35,166 nt of DNA, taken from positions 1 through 35,166 of the forward strand of contig CALCDJ010000053.1 of the NCBI GenBank assembly GCA_937900135.1, given 5' to 3'. The position numbers and the translations under genes were made by a program. Below the pieces are notes generated by a model, which was not told where the DNA came from, made no database searches, and saw only the letters and a list, made by a program, of their open reading frames with translations. The stretch is from an uncultured Blautia sp. GTDB taxonomy: Bacteria > Bacillota > Clostridia > Lachnospirales > Lachnospiraceae. How positions within the stretch are numbered: the stretch's first letter is position 1; each line of letters opens with the position of its first letter. Of the stretch, positions 22,186-30,823 are shown piece by piece.

Positions 22186-23148
22186 TTACAAAACATCAAA
22201 CAACACACGAAGGGCATTTCCATTCCACATTTTTTCAATGATCCGTTCCGGCATATGATGCTTTTGCAGCGCATGATACAAAAGTTCCATTTTATCGCAG
22301 CTGTCAATCTCAAGAGGATCGCTGATTCCATCAAAGTCCGTTCCAATCGCCAATACCTCTTCACCGCCCACCTGGTACAGATGCTTAATATGGCGAAGCA
22401 TATGAGAAATCCTGCTCTTTTGATCCGCTCCCAGAAAAGCCGGACAGAAATTCAAACCGATCACACCGCCTTTTTCTGCAATGGCGCGAATCATTTCGTC
22501 GGATAAATTTCTTGGGTGCTCAGTAACTGCTCTGGCATTGCTGTGAGAGGCAATAAACGGTTTTTTACTGGTTTTTACCACGTCCCAGAAGCCTCCGTCA
22601 GAGAGATGGGAAACATCCACCAGGATTCCCAGACGGTTCATCTCTTCTACTGCCTGAAATCCAAATGCCTTCAGCCCTTTTTCCATGGATGCGGCATCTC
22701 TGGAATTTGGATATCCCAAAGCATTTTCATAATTCCAGGTAAGCGTGATCAAACGAATCCCCTTACGATAAAAGTAATTTAATTTTTTCAGACTGTTTCC
22801 TATTGGTACGCCATCCTCCAAAGTAAGAAGTCCTCCCACTTTTCCATCTTCCATACAGGCATACACATCTTCCGGCCCTTTTATCTCCCGCAGTCTTCCT
22901 TCACAAAGTTTTTTGCTTTTTTTAAAGAAGTCAATACGCCGGTCTGCCATCCCAAAAGCCATTTCTTCGCGAATGATCCCCGGAATCAGACCAGTAAAGA
23001 AAAAGGTGGAAAAACACTGAATCATGCCCTCTGCCTTCTCCAGCCGTTTTACATCCACGGAATATGGATTTTCCAAAAGTGTCTTTCCTTTTCCGGACTT
23101 ATTATATAATTTTGATATGGTATCACAGTGCAAATCAATCATCTGCAT
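22186..23148 (-). CDS. Membrane-type dipeptidase, peptidase M19 family
   Basis: The 320-residue zinc dipeptidase has an amidohydrolase-like barrel. Metal and active-site blocks are IDLHCDTI (N terminus, HxD), LTLEDG (bridging Glu), LVDVSHLS, FIASHSNAR and AIGTDFDGI near the C terminus. There is no signal peptide, so the enzyme is cytoplasmic. Members cleave L,D- or L,L-dipeptides including cell-wall-derived ones, which suits the L,D-transpeptidase next door, but that link is inference. GGAGGAG precedes the ATG. It lies 51 bases downstream of the MATE gene, separated by a hairpin. Confidence 0.9.
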   Translation of the reverse strand: MQMIDLHCDTISKLYNKSGKGKTLLENPYSVDVKRLEKAEGMIQCFSTFFFTGLIPGIIREEMAFGMADRRIDFFKKSKKLCEGRLREIKGPEDVYACMEDGKVGGLLTLEDGVPIGNSLKKLNYFYRKGIRLITLTWNYENALGYPNSRDAASMEKGLKAFGFQAVEEMNRLGILVDVSHLSDGGFWDVVKTSKKPFIASHSNARAVTEHPRNLSDEMIRAIAEKGGVIGLNFCPAFLGADQKSRISHMLRHIKHLYQVGGEEVLAIGTDFDGISDPLEIDSCDKMELLYHALQKHHMPERIIEKMWNGNALRVLFDVL

Positions 23149-23191
23149 AATCCTATCTCCTCCTGCGCTCTTTTTCTGATTATAAAGGAGA

Positions 23192-23212
23192 GCAAGCCTT
23201 TACATGGCTTGC
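23192..23212 (-). terminator. Hairpin spanning the MATE stop codon
   Basis: GCAAGCC / GGCTTGC with loop ATGTAAA, which contains the MATE stop codon TAA; it is followed by TCTCCTTT rather than a clean T-run. It may be a weak terminator or an mRNA 3' stabiliser. Confidence 0.55.
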
Positions 23213-24552
23213 CCTTTCCCCATTTTCTTTTTCATATCATTCATAACATAAAAATACATAAAAATCAACAAGGCCGTTGCAATCACCCAGGCAACCGGAC
23301 TTGCCATACAGGTTCCCCAGTAACTTTTATGAGAAGCAGCTACAAGGGCTGTCACCCCTCTTCCTGTCAGTTCCGCCACACCGGACATCATAGGAAGGAT
23401 TCCATAACCCATTCCCTGAATTCCATTACGCAGAACATTGACAAAATGCAGAGGAATGAAGAACGCGCCCACACATTTTACATAAATATCCACCATAGGG
23501 ATTACCTTGTCTGCACTATCAGAAATAAACAGATAAGCAAAATATTTTCCTGCCACAATAAGAAGAAGTCCTGTAACTATCGCATACGCAATTCCCAGAA
23601 TGTGGGTTGCGCGAAAGCCCTCCCGGACACGCTCCAGCTTCCCTGCGCCAATATTCTGGGCATTATAGGTTGCCATTGCGGTTCCCAGCGCCACAAATGC
23701 CTGGGAAAAAATATTTTCAATCTTGTTTCCCGCAGTAAACGCAGCTACCGGATAAGAACCAAGAATATTCAATGCGGACTGCACCATCATGGTTCCAACG
23801 GCAGTGATTGAAAACTGCAGTCCCATGGGAATTCCCACACTGATCTGATTTTTTGCCAGATATCCACGGAATTTCCAGTCATCCCGCTTCAAATGCAGCT
23901 CCGGCACATTCCTTGCAATATAAACCAGACACAGGACTCCCGATACTCCCTGGGAAATCACTGTTGCCCAGGCCGCGCCGGACACACCCATATGAAAGAC
24001 AATGATAAATAACAGATCCAGTACAATATTCAGCAATGCCGCCAAAACCAGAAAATAAAGAGGCGTCTTACTGTTTCCCAAAGCCCTTAAAATACTTGCA
24101 AGAATGTTGTAAAGTACCTGCGCAAAAATGCCTCCGCAAATGATCATAATATATGTATACGCATCCTGAAAGATATCCTCCGGAGTATGCATAAAATGCA
24201 GCAGCCAACGCATCCCCAGCATACTTCCCACTGTCATAATAAAAGATACAAGGATTGATAAAATGGCAGCATTCCCTACGGTCTGTCGAACCTCATCCAT
24301 CTTTCCTGCGCCAAATTTCTGTGAAGTCAAAACTGTAAAACCAGCAGTCAATCCCATAAGAAAGCCCAGGATCAAAAACATGATGGTTCCTGTGGCGCCT
24401 ACTGCCGCCAATGCCTTCGTACCCACAAACTTGCCAACAATTACTGCATCCATCATGTTATAAAACTGCTGGAACACCCCTCCAATAAACACTGGTATGG
24501 TAAAGTCCAGGATGATCTTCATAGGTTTCCCTGTTGTCATATCTGTCTGCAT
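23200..24552 (-). CDS. MATE family efflux transporter
   Basis: The 450-residue membrane protein has about 12 hydrophobic helices in two related halves, the usual MATE size. The start reads TTGKPMKIILDFTIPVFIGG with FQQFYNMMDAVIVGKFVG just after, the signature first helix pair. The second half repeats the theme with GLQFSITAVGTMMVQSALN and NIFSQAFVALGTAMATYNAQN. It is expected to export cationic drugs or metabolites driven by Na+ or H+. AGGAGGGG lies upstream. The substrate is unknown. No regulator gene is adjacent. Confidence 0.92.
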   Translation of the reverse strand: MQTDMTTGKPMKIILDFTIPVFIGGVFQQFYNMMDAVIVGKFVGTKALAAVGATGTIMFLILGFLMGLTAGFTVLTSQKFGAGKMDEVRQTVGNAAILSILVSFIMTVGSMLGMRWLLHFMHTPEDIFQDAYTYIMIICGGIFAQVLYNILASILRALGNSKTPLYFLVLAALLNIVLDLLFIIVFHMGVSGAAWATVISQGVSGVLCLVYIARNVPELHLKRDDWKFRGYLAKNQISVGIPMGLQFSITAVGTMMVQSALNILGSYPVAAFTAGNKIENIFSQAFVALGTAMATYNAQNIGAGKLERVREGFRATHILGIAYAIVTGLLLIVAGKYFAYLFISDSADKVIPMVDIYVKCVGAFFIPLHFVNVLRNGIQGMGYGILPMMSGVAELTGRGVTALVAASHKSYWGTCMASPVAWVIATALLIFMYFYVMNDMKKKMGKGQAM

Positions 24553-24732
24553 CTTTTTCCCCTCCTTTAATCATTGCACTTCGACAGCTATTTTATCCCA
24601 GACAGCTTCATCATTCAATACATTTTTTGTATTTTTATGTAATTTAAGCTAGAAGTTCCACTACCAAATTGATAAAATAAGATAAGCAGCATCCGCGATA
24701 CCGTCGCAAACAAAAAAGAAAGGAGAACTTCT

Positions 24733-25884
24733 ATGTGTAAGTCATTAAAAAAGATATTCTACCCTATGTCTTCGGAAGAGGAAGAGGCATATGCCCTGTT
24801 TTGCAGCCGTCGAATTCTGAAATATAACAAGTATTTTTTGTTTATTATCATAGGTATCCAGACTTTTAATATATTATATACCTTATTTTATACCCAAGGC
24901 AGACTTCATACCACTGCAAGCCGTGTGTATTTTTCCTTTTATATTGCACTATTTCTAATGTCTGTAGCAGGCCTTTTTCTCATCGCCTATTTCAAAAAGA
25001 ATTCTGAAAAATTAGCCCTGCCGTTCCAGAAACTGTTTGCCGTTTTTCTGATTTTCTGGAGTGCCTGTGTTACCATTTATGATCAGAGAGTCTCCCGAAA
25101 TATCAGCGTATACCTGATCGTATCTCTTACTACGGCTTTTATTGTTTATTTTACTCCTTTGCAGACGCTTATTCTTTATTTCAGCGCTTTAATCTCCATG
25201 TATTTTTTGCTTCCTCTGTTTCAGAAAAATTCCACGGATAATTATGGAAGCTATGTAAACATTACAATCATGACCTTTATGGCTGCTTTTATTTGTATTT
25301 ACCGAAATTTTCTGGAATGTCAAAGATATCTTGATCAGGAAACCATTATGAAGCAAAACCAGCTTTTACTTGATTATGCCAACAGAGATGTACTTACGCG
25401 ACTAAGAAATCGAAGATTCCTTGAAGAAAATATATCTGATCTGTATCAGCAATGCATCGAAAAAAAAGCTTACCTGACTATGATGATGATCGACATTGAT
25501 TATTTCAAGCGTTACAACGATACCTACGGCCATCAGCAGGGGGACGAATGTCTGCGTCGTGTTGCGTGGAGACTGGAACAGGAACTTGATTCAGAAAATG
25601 AATATATGATTCGCTATGGCGGAGAAGAATTTCTTTATATTGGAGTCGGAATCGACGAAAACGCTGCCGCTGAAAAAGGCAGACTGTTCAATCAGGCAAT
25701 CCGAGATCTTATCATTGGATTTTCTGATCAGGATTCCCGCAATATTACTGTAAGTATTGGTATTTATACAGGATATCCCACCCAGAAACAGTCTTGGGAA
25801 ACTTATATTTCCAATGCAGACAAAGCTCTTTATCAGGCGAAAAACACTGGCCGGGATAAATTTGTCATACTCAGTCATACATAA
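24733..25884 (+). CDS. Membrane-bound GGDEF diguanylate cyclase
   Basis: The 383-residue protein has six hydrophobic helices (about 33-52, 67-88, 99-117, 124-142, 143-160, 172-190), a short helical linker and a C-terminal GGDEF domain. The active site is RYGGEEFL (GGEEF at 296-300); DRDVLTRLRNRRFLEE-like, IDIDYFKRYND and DKALYQAKNTGRDKF blocks are intact, so it should make cyclic di-GMP from GTP. The inhibitory RxxD motif normally five residues before GGEEF is replaced by S-E-N-E. AGGAG precedes the ATG. The 180 bases upstream show no recognisable c-di-GMP riboswitch. It stands alone and is followed by a terminator. Confidence 0.92.
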   Translation: MCKSLKKIFYPMSSEEEEAYALFCSRRILKYNKYFLFIIIGIQTFNILYTLFYTQGRLHTTASRVYFSFYIALFLMSVAGLFLIAYFKKNSEKLALPFQKLFAVFLIFWSACVTIYDQRVSRNISVYLIVSLTTAFIVYFTPLQTLILYFSALISMYFLLPLFQKNSTDNYGSYVNITIMTFMAAFICIYRNFLECQRYLDQETIMKQNQLLLDYANRDVLTRLRNRRFLEENISDLYQQCIEKKAYLTMMMIDIDYFKRYNDTYGHQQGDECLRRVAWRLEQELDSENEYMIRYGGEEFLYIGVGIDENAAAEKGRLFNQAIRDLIIGFSDQDSRNITVSIGIYTGYPTQKQSWETYISNADKALYQAKNTGRDKFVILSHT

Positions 25885-25886
25885 CC

Positions 25887-25928
25887 AAAAAAGCCTGCAG
25901 CATCTCAAAGGATACCGCAGGCTTTTTA
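25887..25928. terminator. Bidirectional terminator between the cyclase gene and gpmI
   Basis: AAAAAAGCCTGC pairs with GCAGGCTTTTT across an 18-base loop, with A- and T-runs on both sides, between convergent genes. Confidence 0.9.
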
Positions 25929-25951
25929 TGATTCTTCATAAGAGAAGTTCT

Positions 25952-27493
25952 TTATTTCTCAACCAATAAAGATTTTCCAGTCATTTCTTCTGGCTGTTCC
26001 ATGCCCATAAGCTGGATCAAAGTCGGAATGATATCTGCCAGACATCCATTCTCTCTTAAGGTGTATTTTGGATCTGCATTAACCAGGATAAACGGAACCG
26101 GATTGGTGGTATGCGCGGTAAATGGATCGCCAGTCTCATAGTCCACCAGCTGTTCTGCGTTTCCATGGTCTGCACAGATAAACATCTGTCCGTCAACTTC
26201 TTTAAGAGCTTCCACAGCACGTCCCACACAGGCATCTACTGCTTCTACCGCCTTAATTGCAGCGTCCTCAACACCAGTATGGCCAACCATATCCGGGTTT
26301 GCGAAGTTGATGATGATCACATCATATTTGTCAGCTTTAATCGCCTCAACCAGCTTATCGCATACTGCAGGCGCGCTCATCTCCGGCTGCAGATCGTATG
26401 TTGCTACCTTCGGGGATTTTACCAGGATTCTGTCTTCTCCCTTATTTGGTTCTTCCACGCCGCCATTAAAGAAGAAGGTAACGTGTGCATATTTCTCTGT
26501 TTCTGCAATTCTGGCCTGGGTCATGTTATGAGCTGCCAGATATTCGCCAAAGGTATTGTGAAGCTGTACTTTGTGGAATGCTACCAGTTTATTCTGGATG
26601 GTATCGTCATAGTCTGTAAAGCATACAAAGGTCAGATCCAGTTTTTTCTCTCTTGCAAAGCCCTGGAATTCATCATCACAGAAAGCTCTGGTGATTTCTC
26701 TTGCGCGGTCCGGACGGAAGTTAAAGAATACAACAGAGTCTTTATCAGAAATAACAGTCACTGGTTTTCCATCTTTTTCGATTACTGTAGGAAGTACGAA
26801 CTCATCTGTCTTGTCGTTGTCATAGGATGCCTGTACTGCACTGGCAGCCTCTGTTCCCTTCACGCCTTCTCCTTCAGTCAGGGCGCGGTAAGCAAGTTCC
26901 ACACGATCCCAGCGGTTGTCACGGTCCATTGCATAGTAACGTCCGGAAACCACACCGATCTCACCTACACCGATTTCTTTCATTTTTGCCTGAAGTTCTT
27001 CAATATAACCCTTTCCAGATGCCGGCGGAGTATCACGTCCATCCAGGAAGCAGTGTACATAGACTTTTTTCAGACCTTCTCTTTTTGCCATCTCCAGAAG
27101 TCCGTAAAGATGTGTGTTGTGGCTGTGTACGCCACCATCGGAAAGAAGTCCCATGAAATGAATGGCAGAGTCATTGTCTTTTGCATTTTTCATCGCTGCC
27201 AGGAGCGCTTCATTTTTAAAGAAATCACCGTCTTCGATCTCTTTGGTGATTCTGGTCAGTTCCTGGTATACAATACGTCCTGCACCCATATTCAGATGAC
27301 CAACTTCAGAGTTTCCCATCTGTCCATCCGGAAGACCTACTGCCAGTCCGCTTGCATAACCTTTTACAAAAGGATAGTCTGCCATCAGCTGGTCCATTAC
27401 CGGTGTCTTTGCTTCGTATACTGCATTCGCCTGATGCTTGTCATTCAGTCCATATCCATCCAGGATCATTAAAACAGTTGGTTTTTTACTCAT
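25952..27493 (-). CDS. gpmI: 2,3-bisphosphoglycerate-independent phosphoglycerate mutase
   Basis: The 513-residue Mn2+-dependent glycolytic enzyme interconverts 3- and 2-phosphoglycerate. It belongs to the alkaline phosphatase superfamily: VLMILDGYGLND at the N terminus, the phosphoserine Ser62 in QMGNSEVGHLNMGAGR, HSHNTHLYGLLEMA, the GRDTPPASG loop, NFRPDRARE, and metal ligands in NFANPDMVGHTG and CADHGNAEQ. Length is typical. AAAGGAG precedes the ATG. It has its own promoter (27567-27594) and is separated from the gap-pgk-tpiA run by hom and the sda genes. Confidence 0.97.
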   Translation of the reverse strand: MSKKPTVLMILDGYGLNDKHQANAVYEAKTPVMDQLMADYPFVKGYASGLAVGLPDGQMGNSEVGHLNMGAGRIVYQELTRITKEIEDGDFFKNEALLAAMKNAKDNDSAIHFMGLLSDGGVHSHNTHLYGLLEMAKREGLKKVYVHCFLDGRDTPPASGKGYIEELQAKMKEIGVGEIGVVSGRYYAMDRDNRWDRVELAYRALTEGEGVKGTEAASAVQASYDNDKTDEFVLPTVIEKDGKPVTVISDKDSVVFFNFRPDRAREITRAFCDDEFQGFAREKKLDLTFVCFTDYDDTIQNKLVAFHKVQLHNTFGEYLAAHNMTQARIAETEKYAHVTFFFNGGVEEPNKGEDRILVKSPKVATYDLQPEMSAPAVCDKLVEAIKADKYDVIIINFANPDMVGHTGVEDAAIKAVEAVDACVGRAVEALKEVDGQMFICADHGNAEQLVDYETGDPFTAHTTNPVPFILVNADPKYTLRENGCLADIIPTLIQLMGMEQPEEMTGKSLLVEK

Positions 27494-27519
27494 AATGTTC
27501 TCCTTTTTCTTCTATTGAA

Positions 27520-27548
27520 AGGGGAAAGCCTCATGATGCTTCTCCCTT
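27520..27548 (-). promoter_or_regulatory. Leader hairpin upstream of gpmI
   Basis: GGGAGAAGC and GCTTTCCC pair (one mismatch, one G-U) around an 8-base loop in the predicted gpmI leader, before its ribosome binding site. It could be the hom terminator or a leader structure. Confidence 0.35.
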
Positions 27549-27566
27549 TGATTTCTCTCTCACTAT

Positions 27567-27594
27567 ATAGTATCAGAAATCTGATTTTTTTCAA
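27567..27594 (-). promoter_or_regulatory. gpmI promoter with palindrome in the spacer
   Basis: Minus strand TTGAAA (27589-27594), 16-base spacer, TACTAT (27567-27572). The spacer holds a perfect inverted repeat ATCAGA-AA-TCTGAT (27572-27585), a possible operator. Confidence 0.6.
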
Positions 27595-27654
27595 TTCTTT
27601 TCTTGTATTTTTCTTCCGGAATCTGCCATAGTTCTTCCCTCAGACAGGCAAAAA

Positions 27655-28953
27655 TCAACTCTCTGGCTGATATACTCGAAGCATACTGGAAATTTTATAA
27701 ACGGCTTTGCTCTCCTCCAGTTCCTTCATTGCTTTTTGGAAATCCCGTTCCTGTACTCTGGCTGTGATCACCACCACTTCCGTTTCGTCTCCTCTGGACT
27801 CCTTCTGGATGATCTGCGCCACACTTACATGATACTTCGCAAATACAGCGGTAATCTCGGCCAGAACACCACAGCGCTCCTCCACATGCATGCGAAGGAA
27901 ATAACGGTTATAGGTATCTTCGATTTTTTTCACAGGAAGATTTTTATAGCAGGTACATCCGATTCTGGCACAGCAATCTGCCTGTATATTCCGGGCAATG
28001 TCAAATACATCTCCTACCACTGCGCTTGCTGTAGGAAGCTCTCCTGCGCCACGTCCAAAGAACATAACATCTTCTACTGCATCGCCATGTACAAATACCG
28101 CATTGTAAGAATCATTCACAGAAGCAAGGGGATGTCCGCTTGGAATCAACATCGGGCAGACATATGCCTCGATTCCCTCGCTGGTATCCCTGGTCACACC
28201 AAGAAGCTTAATGGTACAGCCCATTTCCTTGGCATAGCTGATATCTTTGGCTGAAATTTTTGTGATTCCTTCAATATAAACATCATCAAAAACCACACGG
28301 GAATGGAAGGCAACAGATGCCAGGATTGCAACCTTACGGCCAGCATCCAGACCTTCAATGTCTGCCGTAGGGTCTGCTTCTGCATACCCCAGTTTTGTGG
28401 CAAGCGCCAGAGCATCCTGAAATTCCATTCCCTCCTGCGCCATTTTTGTCAGAATAAAGTTGGTGGTTCCGTTGACAATTCCCATGGCTTCTGTCAGATG
28501 ATTTCCTGCCAGACACTGCTTCAGAGGACGAATGATGGGGATACCACCTGCCACAGCTGCCTCAAAGAGGAAATCCACCTGATGAGTCTGCGCTGCATCC
28601 AGAAGTTCTTTGCCATGAACTGCGATAAGATCCTTATTGGCGGAAACTACATGCTTACCTGCCTGCAACGCATCCAGAATGTAGGTTCTTGCCGGCTCAA
28701 TCCCACCAATCAATTCAATTACCAGATCGATCTTTGGGTCCTTCACAATTTCATCCCAGTTATTGGTGAGTACAGAGGCGTCTTCTACCTTACCAGCTGC
28801 TTTTTCCAGATTACGAACCAAAATCTTCCTGATCTGAATCTGACTTCCAAGCTTCGATATCATTTCTTCCTTCTGGTTATTTAACACCTTATATACACCG
28901 GTTCCCACAGTTCCCAAGCCAAGAAGGGCGACATTGATGACTTTCTTCTCCAT
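27655..28953 (-). CDS. hom: Homoserine dehydrogenase
   Basis: The 432-residue enzyme reduces aspartate semialdehyde to homoserine with NAD(P)H for threonine and methionine synthesis. The N-terminal Rossmann motif is VALLGLGTVGTGVY; the catalytic region shows ANKDLIAVHGKEL, EAAVAGGIPIIRPL, GIVNGTTNFILTKM and GYAEADPTADIEGLDAGRK (split at its usual positions). A C-terminal ACT domain (about 350-430; RCGVLAEITAVFAKYHVSV) gives the expected feedback site for threonine. GAGAGGAG precedes the ATG. The gene reads away from sdaAB, with promoters interleaved between them. Confidence 0.96.
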   Translation of the reverse strand: MEKKVINVALLGLGTVGTGVYKVLNNQKEEMISKLGSQIQIRKILVRNLEKAAGKVEDASVLTNNWDEIVKDPKIDLVIELIGGIEPARTYILDALQAGKHVVSANKDLIAVHGKELLDAAQTHQVDFLFEAAVAGGIPIIRPLKQCLAGNHLTEAMGIVNGTTNFILTKMAQEGMEFQDALALATKLGYAEADPTADIEGLDAGRKVAILASVAFHSRVVFDDVYIEGITKISAKDISYAKEMGCTIKLLGVTRDTSEGIEAYVCPMLIPSGHPLASVNDSYNAVFVHGDAVEDVMFFGRGAGELPTASAVVGDVFDIARNIQADCCARIGCTCYKNLPVKKIEDTYNRYFLRMHVEERCGVLAEITAVFAKYHVSVAQIIQKESRGDETEVVVITARVQERDFQKAMKELEESKAVYKISSMLRVYQPES

Positions 28954-29028
28954 GTTTTATCTCCTCTCATTCGTCTGCTCTTTTTGTAATAAGCAGGAAA
29001 TTTTTCTTACAAGCATCTGTTTTCATTT

Positions 29029-29057
29029 ATACTATGGCACGAGATGAGATTTGTCAA
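29029..29057 (-). promoter_or_regulatory. hom promoter
   Basis: Minus strand TTGACA (29052-29057), 17-base spacer, TAGTAT (29029-29034). It gives a leader of about 70 bases to hom. Confidence 0.7.
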
Positions 29058-29088
29058 GAAACACCTTTCTAATTTTTCAGTTACCCGT

Positions 29089-29094
29089 TATAAT
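29089..29094 (+). promoter_or_regulatory. Candidate -10 of sdaAB
   Basis: Perfect TATAAT, about 80 bases upstream of the sdaAB start; no good -35 is visible 17 bases before it (TTCTAA), which may mean activator dependence. Confidence 0.5.
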
Positions 29095-29112
29095 AGAGTT
29101 ACAGTTTGCATG

Positions 29113-29150
29113 GTTTCCAGAAACAAGGGGTCTTTTTGTTTCTGGGAAAC
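29113..29150 (+). promoter_or_regulatory. Strong leader hairpin upstream of sdaAB
   Basis: GTTTCCAGAAACAA pairs with TTGTTTCTGGGAAAC with a single bulged G and a loop of about 9 bases. It lies in the predicted leader about 27 bases before the start codon. No T-run follows, so it is not a standard terminator. Confidence 0.55.
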
Positions 29151-29176
29151 TGCGCAGAAAAGCAGAGGATAAAAAT

Positions 29177-29839
29177 ATGAATGTATTTGATATTTTAGGC
29201 CCGGTTATGATCGGTCCATCCAGCTCCCATACTGCAGGAGCTGCCCGCCTTGGTCTTATCACCAGAGCGCTTCTGGGAGAACCTCCGGTAAAAGCTCACA
29301 TTCTTCTCCATGGTTCTTTTGCAAAAACCTACAAAGGACACGGAACAGACAAAGCCATGATTGCCGGAATCCTTGGAATGAAAACCGATGATGAACGGAT
29401 TCGTTTTTCTCCTGATGTGGCTCTTCAGGAGGGGCTAGAGGTGGAAATCGTCACTGGAGAACTGGACGGCGCCCATCCCAATACCGCAGAAATTACACTC
29501 ACTGCCAGAGACGGACATCAGGTTTCTTTAAGAGGCAGCAGCATTGGCGGAGGAAATATCCTGGTCACAAGAGTAAATGGAATGGAAGTTTCTCTCAATG
29601 GTCAGCATACCACTTTAATTGTGCTGCACAGAGACGCGCCTGGAACCATTGCCGCTGTTACTGAGCTTATGGCTGACCAGGGCGTTAATATCTGTAATTT
29701 CCGTCTGGCCAGAAAAACCAGAGGCGGACAGGCTGTCATGACCATAGAAATCGATGGACATTTTGAAACGGATCTGAACGCTCAGATCAATCAGTTAAAA
29801 AATGTTTTTTCCAGCACCATGCTGCAGCCCATCCAATAA
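29177..29839 (+). CDS. sdaAB: L-serine dehydratase, iron-sulfur type, beta subunit
   Basis: The 220-residue subunit carries the VMIGPSSSHTAGAARLG signature at its N terminus, GSFAKTYKGHGTDKA, the SSIGGGNI block, and a C-terminal ACT domain (about 148-220; LIVLHRDAPGTIAAVTELMA). With SdaAA it forms the 4Fe-4S enzyme that deaminates L-serine to pyruvate and ammonia. The start at 29177 follows AGAGGAT and begins directly at the conserved domain; a longer frame upstream covers the leader hairpin. sdaAA follows after 33 bases. Confidence 0.94.
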   Translation: MNVFDILGPVMIGPSSSHTAGAARLGLITRALLGEPPVKAHILLHGSFAKTYKGHGTDKAMIAGILGMKTDDERIRFSPDVALQEGLEVEIVTGELDGAHPNTAEITLTARDGHQVSLRGSSIGGGNILVTRVNGMEVSLNGQHTTLIVLHRDAPGTIAAVTELMADQGVNICNFRLARKTRGGQAVMTIEIDGHFETDLNAQINQLKNVFSSTMLQPIQ

Positions 29840-29872
29840 AACACAGCGTTGAAGCTGAACAGGAGGTTCCCA

Positions 29873-30754
29873 ATGGATTTGAATTATGATTCCCTGGCAG
29901 AGCTTTTAAAGGCTGCCAAAGAACAGAAATGTCGTCTTTCCCGTCTGGTTCTTACTCAACAGGCAGAACAGATAGAAACCGATGAACTTACTCTTTATGA
30001 AAAAATGAAAGAAAATTATCAGGTTATGGCCGCCTGTATTGCACCTGGCTGTGACCCTGATCTAAAAAGTACCAGCGGACTTACCGGAGGAGACGCTGCA
30101 AAAATGCGTTCCGCTGTAGAAGAAGGACGCAATCTTACCGGTTCCCTTTTGGGCGGCGCACTGTACCGCGCTCTGGCTGTCTCAGAATTAAATGCCGCCA
30201 TGGGCCGGATTGTAGCAGCTCCCACCGCAGGAAGCTGCGGCATTCTTCCTGCTGCCATTCTTACCATGCAGGAGGAAAAACAGCTGCCGGAAAGAGATTG
30301 TGTCATGTCCCTCTTCACCGCCTCCGCAGTAGGTATGATCATTGCAGGAAACGCCTGTCTGGCAGGCGCCCAGGGCGGATGTCAGGCGGAATGCGGTTCT
30401 GCTTCTGCCATGGCTGCCGCTGCGATCGTGGAACTTGCAGGGGGAACACCGGATATGATCGACGCCGCCGTTTCCATTGCCCTGAAAAACATTCTTGGAT
30501 TGGTATGTGATCCCGTGGCCGGTCTGGTGGAAATTCCCTGTATCAAACGAAACGCCTCTGGTGTAGCAGGCGCCTTCGTAGCTGCAGAGCTGGCTCTTTC
30601 TGGTATCAAAAGCGCAATTCCTGCGGATGAGGTCATATGGACCATGAAAAAAGTGGGGGATGTGATGCCCGCCGCCTTAAAAGAAACTGCAGAAGGAGGA
30701 TTGGCTGCCACTCCTACCGGTAAGAAACTTCATCAACAAGTCTTCGGAAAATAA
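29873..30754 (+). CDS. sdaAA: L-serine dehydratase, iron-sulfur type, alpha subunit
   Basis: The 293-residue catalytic subunit shows KSTSGLTGGDAAKM, APTAGSCGILPAAILTM, the cysteine-bearing GAQGGCQAECGSASAMAAAA and CDPVAGLVEIPCIKRN, which carry the 4Fe-4S ligands and active site. The start is placed at 29873 behind a perfect AGGAGG, not at the TTG further upstream. It is co-transcribed with sdaAB. The split into two genes is the Gram-positive arrangement (a single chain in Escherichia coli). A strong terminator follows. Confidence 0.95.
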   Translation: MDLNYDSLAELLKAAKEQKCRLSRLVLTQQAEQIETDELTLYEKMKENYQVMAACIAPGCDPDLKSTSGLTGGDAAKMRSAVEEGRNLTGSLLGGALYRALAVSELNAAMGRIVAAPTAGSCGILPAAILTMQEEKQLPERDCVMSLFTASAVGMIIAGNACLAGAQGGCQAECGSASAMAAAAIVELAGGTPDMIDAAVSIALKNILGLVCDPVAGLVEIPCIKRNASGVAGAFVAAELALSGIKSAIPADEVIWTMKKVGDVMPAALKETAEGGLAATPTGKKLHQQVFGK

Positions 30755-30761
30755 TAAAAGG

Positions 30762-30789
30762 ACCTCCCTGTCAAAAGACAGGGAGGTTT
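30762..30789. terminator. Bidirectional terminator between sdaAA and tpiA
   Basis: A perfect 11-bp stem ACCTCCCTGTC / GACAGGGAGGT with a four-A loop. TTTC follows on the plus strand and CCTTTTATTATT on the minus strand, so it serves both convergent transcripts. Confidence 0.9.
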
Positions 30790-30823
30790 CTGCTTGGACA
30801 CATAATCAGTTTTTCTGATCTAT

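Noticed and set aside
24553..24732. Possible c-di-GMP riboswitch upstream of the diguanylate cyclase
   Set aside because: No GEMM-type conserved core or plausible paired helices were seen in the 180 bases; it holds only an A/T-rich stretch and the ribosome binding site.
26111..27472. 453-residue open frame on the plus strand
   Set aside because: It lies fully antisense to gpmI, has cysteine/phenylalanine-rich composition, no ribosome binding site and no recognisable domain; a shadow of the codon bias of gpmI.
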